Shown here: one piece after another, positions 5,438 through 6,322 of the stretch
Layout of the letters: the number at the start of each line of letters is the position of its first letter
Position numbering within the stretch: position 1 is the stretch's first letter
Origin: an uncultured Oribacterium sp.
GTDB lineage: Bacteria; Bacillota; Clostridia; Lachnospirales; Lachnospiraceae
Length of the DNA: 6,322 bases
Direction of reading: 5' to 3'
Assembly: GCA_938030845.1 (NCBI GenBank)
Contig: CALHIC010000150.1
Span: 1 to 6,322, forward strand
The notes under the pieces: model-generated
Databases searched by the model: none
Seen by the model: the letters and a program-made list of their open reading frames with translations, nothing else
What the model was told of the DNA's origin: nothing
Made by a program: the position numbers and the translations under genes

Positions 5438-6322
5438 ATGGCATTTGACGGATTGTATCTTGCAGCGTGCATTGCGGAATTTCAGGAGCGTATTTTAGGC
5501 GGAAAGATTTCCAAAATTATCCAAAGTGAAAAGGATGAATTGCAGCTTTTTATTAAGAAGGAAAAGAACACGGAGATTCTCCACCTCTCCGCTAACCCCT
5601 CCTTCCCCCTTCTTTATTTGGCAAATGAAGGAAAAACCGCACCGATCACCGCCCCCAGCTTTTGTATGTCCCTTCGAAAGCATATCGGAAATGGCATCAT
5701 TCAAAGTATTCGGCAGGCTTCCTTAAAGCTTACGGAGGAAGGACTGGAGCGAGTGCTCTTTTTGGATATTTCCCATAGAGATGAACTGGGAGATGTGGGC
5801 TTGAAGCATTTGGCTGTGGAGATTATGGGTAAGTATTCCAACATCATTTTACTGAAGGAAGATTATACGATTTTAGACGCCATTAAGAGAATCTCCCTGA
5901 GCCAGTCCTCCGTGAGAGAGGTGCTTCCCGGAAGGGAATATTTCATTCCGGATGCCTTCCATAAGGAAAATATTTTATCCTTTCCTATTGAGGAACTGGA
6001 TACTCTCTTGGAGAAAGATTCCCTCACCTTATGGGAAACTCTCTTCCAAAGCTTTTCCGGACTAAGCCCCTTACTGGCGAGAGAGCTTTGTCTTGATGCC
6101 GGTCTCCCCATCGATAAAATCTCCAATACCTTATCTCCTGAGGAAGGAATGAAGGTTAAGGAAGCCATTTTGGCCTTTCGGAAAACGATTCAGGAAAAGG
6201 ATTTTCATCCGGTCATTTTGTATGAAGGGGAAAAGGCCTTTGATTTTTCCGCTCTCCCGGTGCAACAATACAAGGGCAATCCGGCATTTTCCGAAGAATA
6301 CATTTCCTCTCCCTCCGCCCTC
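5438..6322 (+). CDS. rqcH: RqcH (Rqc2/NEMF homologue, NFACT family), N-terminal part
   Basis: RqcH binds 50S subunits that carry stalled nascent chains and recruits tRNA-Ala to add C-terminal alanine tails, marking the chain for degradation. The frame is open from ATG 5438 to the window end (295 codons); the full protein is usually about 550-590 residues, so the C-terminal half is outside. The NFACT-N start MAFDGLYLAACIAEF and GGKISKI (21-27) is clear. So are FCMSLRKHI (75-83), HRDELGD (113-119), EIMGKYSNIILL (128-139), ILDAIKRI (145-152) and REVLPGREYFIP (160-171). Older annotations call such proteins fibronectin-binding protein A. The site of the Asp-Arg pair important for tRNA recruitment appears to read Glu104-Arg105 (GLERVLFLDIS). 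AAAAGGA (5423-5429) lies 8 nt upstream of the start. It is divergent from yicC; in B. subtilis the homologue yloA is near yloC, gmk and rpoZ, so linkage is conserved. Confidence 0.93.
   Translation, partial: MAFDGLYLAACIAEFQERILGGKISKIIQSEKDELQLFIKKEKNTEILHLSANPSFPLLYLANEGKTAPITAPSFCMSLRKHIGNGIIQSIRQASLKLTEEGLERVLFLDISHRDELGDVGLKHLAVEIMGKYSNIILLKEDYTILDAIKRISLSQSSVREVLPGREYFIPDAFHKENILSFPIEELDTLLEKDSLTLWETLFQSFSGLSPLLARELCLDAGLPIDKISNTLSPEEGMKVKEAILAFRKTIQEKDFHPVILYEGEKAFDFSALPVQQYKGNPAFSEEYISSPSAL

Noticed and set aside
4798..5448. 216-codon open frame on the + strand opposite yicC and through the divergent region
   Set aside because: Its sequence is rich in Phe, His, Ser and Gln as expected for the antisense of a Glu/Lys-rich gene; yicC on the other strand is unmistakable.
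5863..6168. 101-codon open frame on the - strand inside rqcH
   Set aside because: Antisense of the clearly coding NFACT-N domain, with no family resemblance.

Overview
The window looks like a conserved housekeeping operon from a low-to-mid GC Firmicute, joined near position 480 to a short AT-rich piece of different origin. The Clostridia-type gene set yicC-gmk-rpoZ-rimO-pgsA-cinA, strong AGGAGG ribosome sites and the protein sequences suggest a Lachnospiraceae member, possibly near Oribacterium. The family-level guess is an inference from memory of similar proteins; the genus is only a suggestion.

Layout. Positions 1 to about 480 (+ strand) hold the middle of an AT-rich gene for a Mga/BglG-type PRD transcription regulator. 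It runs off the left edge and loses its C-terminus at the junction. From about 480 to 687 (- strand) lies the N-terminal end of a DUF2953-type membrane protein, cut at the same point. From 672 to 5229 everything is on the - strand and reads leftward: yicC, gmk, rpoZ, rimO, pgsA, a stand-alone CinA C-terminal domain protein (PncC), an unrecognised 96-residue protein, then the DUF2953 gene. Genes overlap by 1 to 20 nt or lie 1 to 18 nt apart, so this looks like one co-transcribed, partly translationally coupled unit. A 208-nt divergent intergenic region (5230-5437) separates it from rqcH on the + strand, which starts at 5438 and runs off the right edge.

Function. The operon mixes nucleotide supply (gmk), transcription (rpoZ), RNA turnover (yicC), ribosome modification (rimO), phospholipid synthesis (pgsA) and pyridine-nucleotide salvage (CinA/PncC). 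RqcH on the other side acts in rescue of stalled ribosomes. The linkage of rqcH/yloA, yicC/yloC, gmk and rpoZ resembles the Bacillus subtilis ylo region, but the small gene remA, usually between yicC and gmk, is absent, and rqcH is divergent.

I found no mobile-element ends, CRISPR, tRNA or rRNA, and no convincing new biological system. The points most worth a second look are the two-gene junction near 480 (real rearrangement or assembly chimera), the very acidic tail on the omega subunit, the missing remA, and the unrecognised 96-residue protein.
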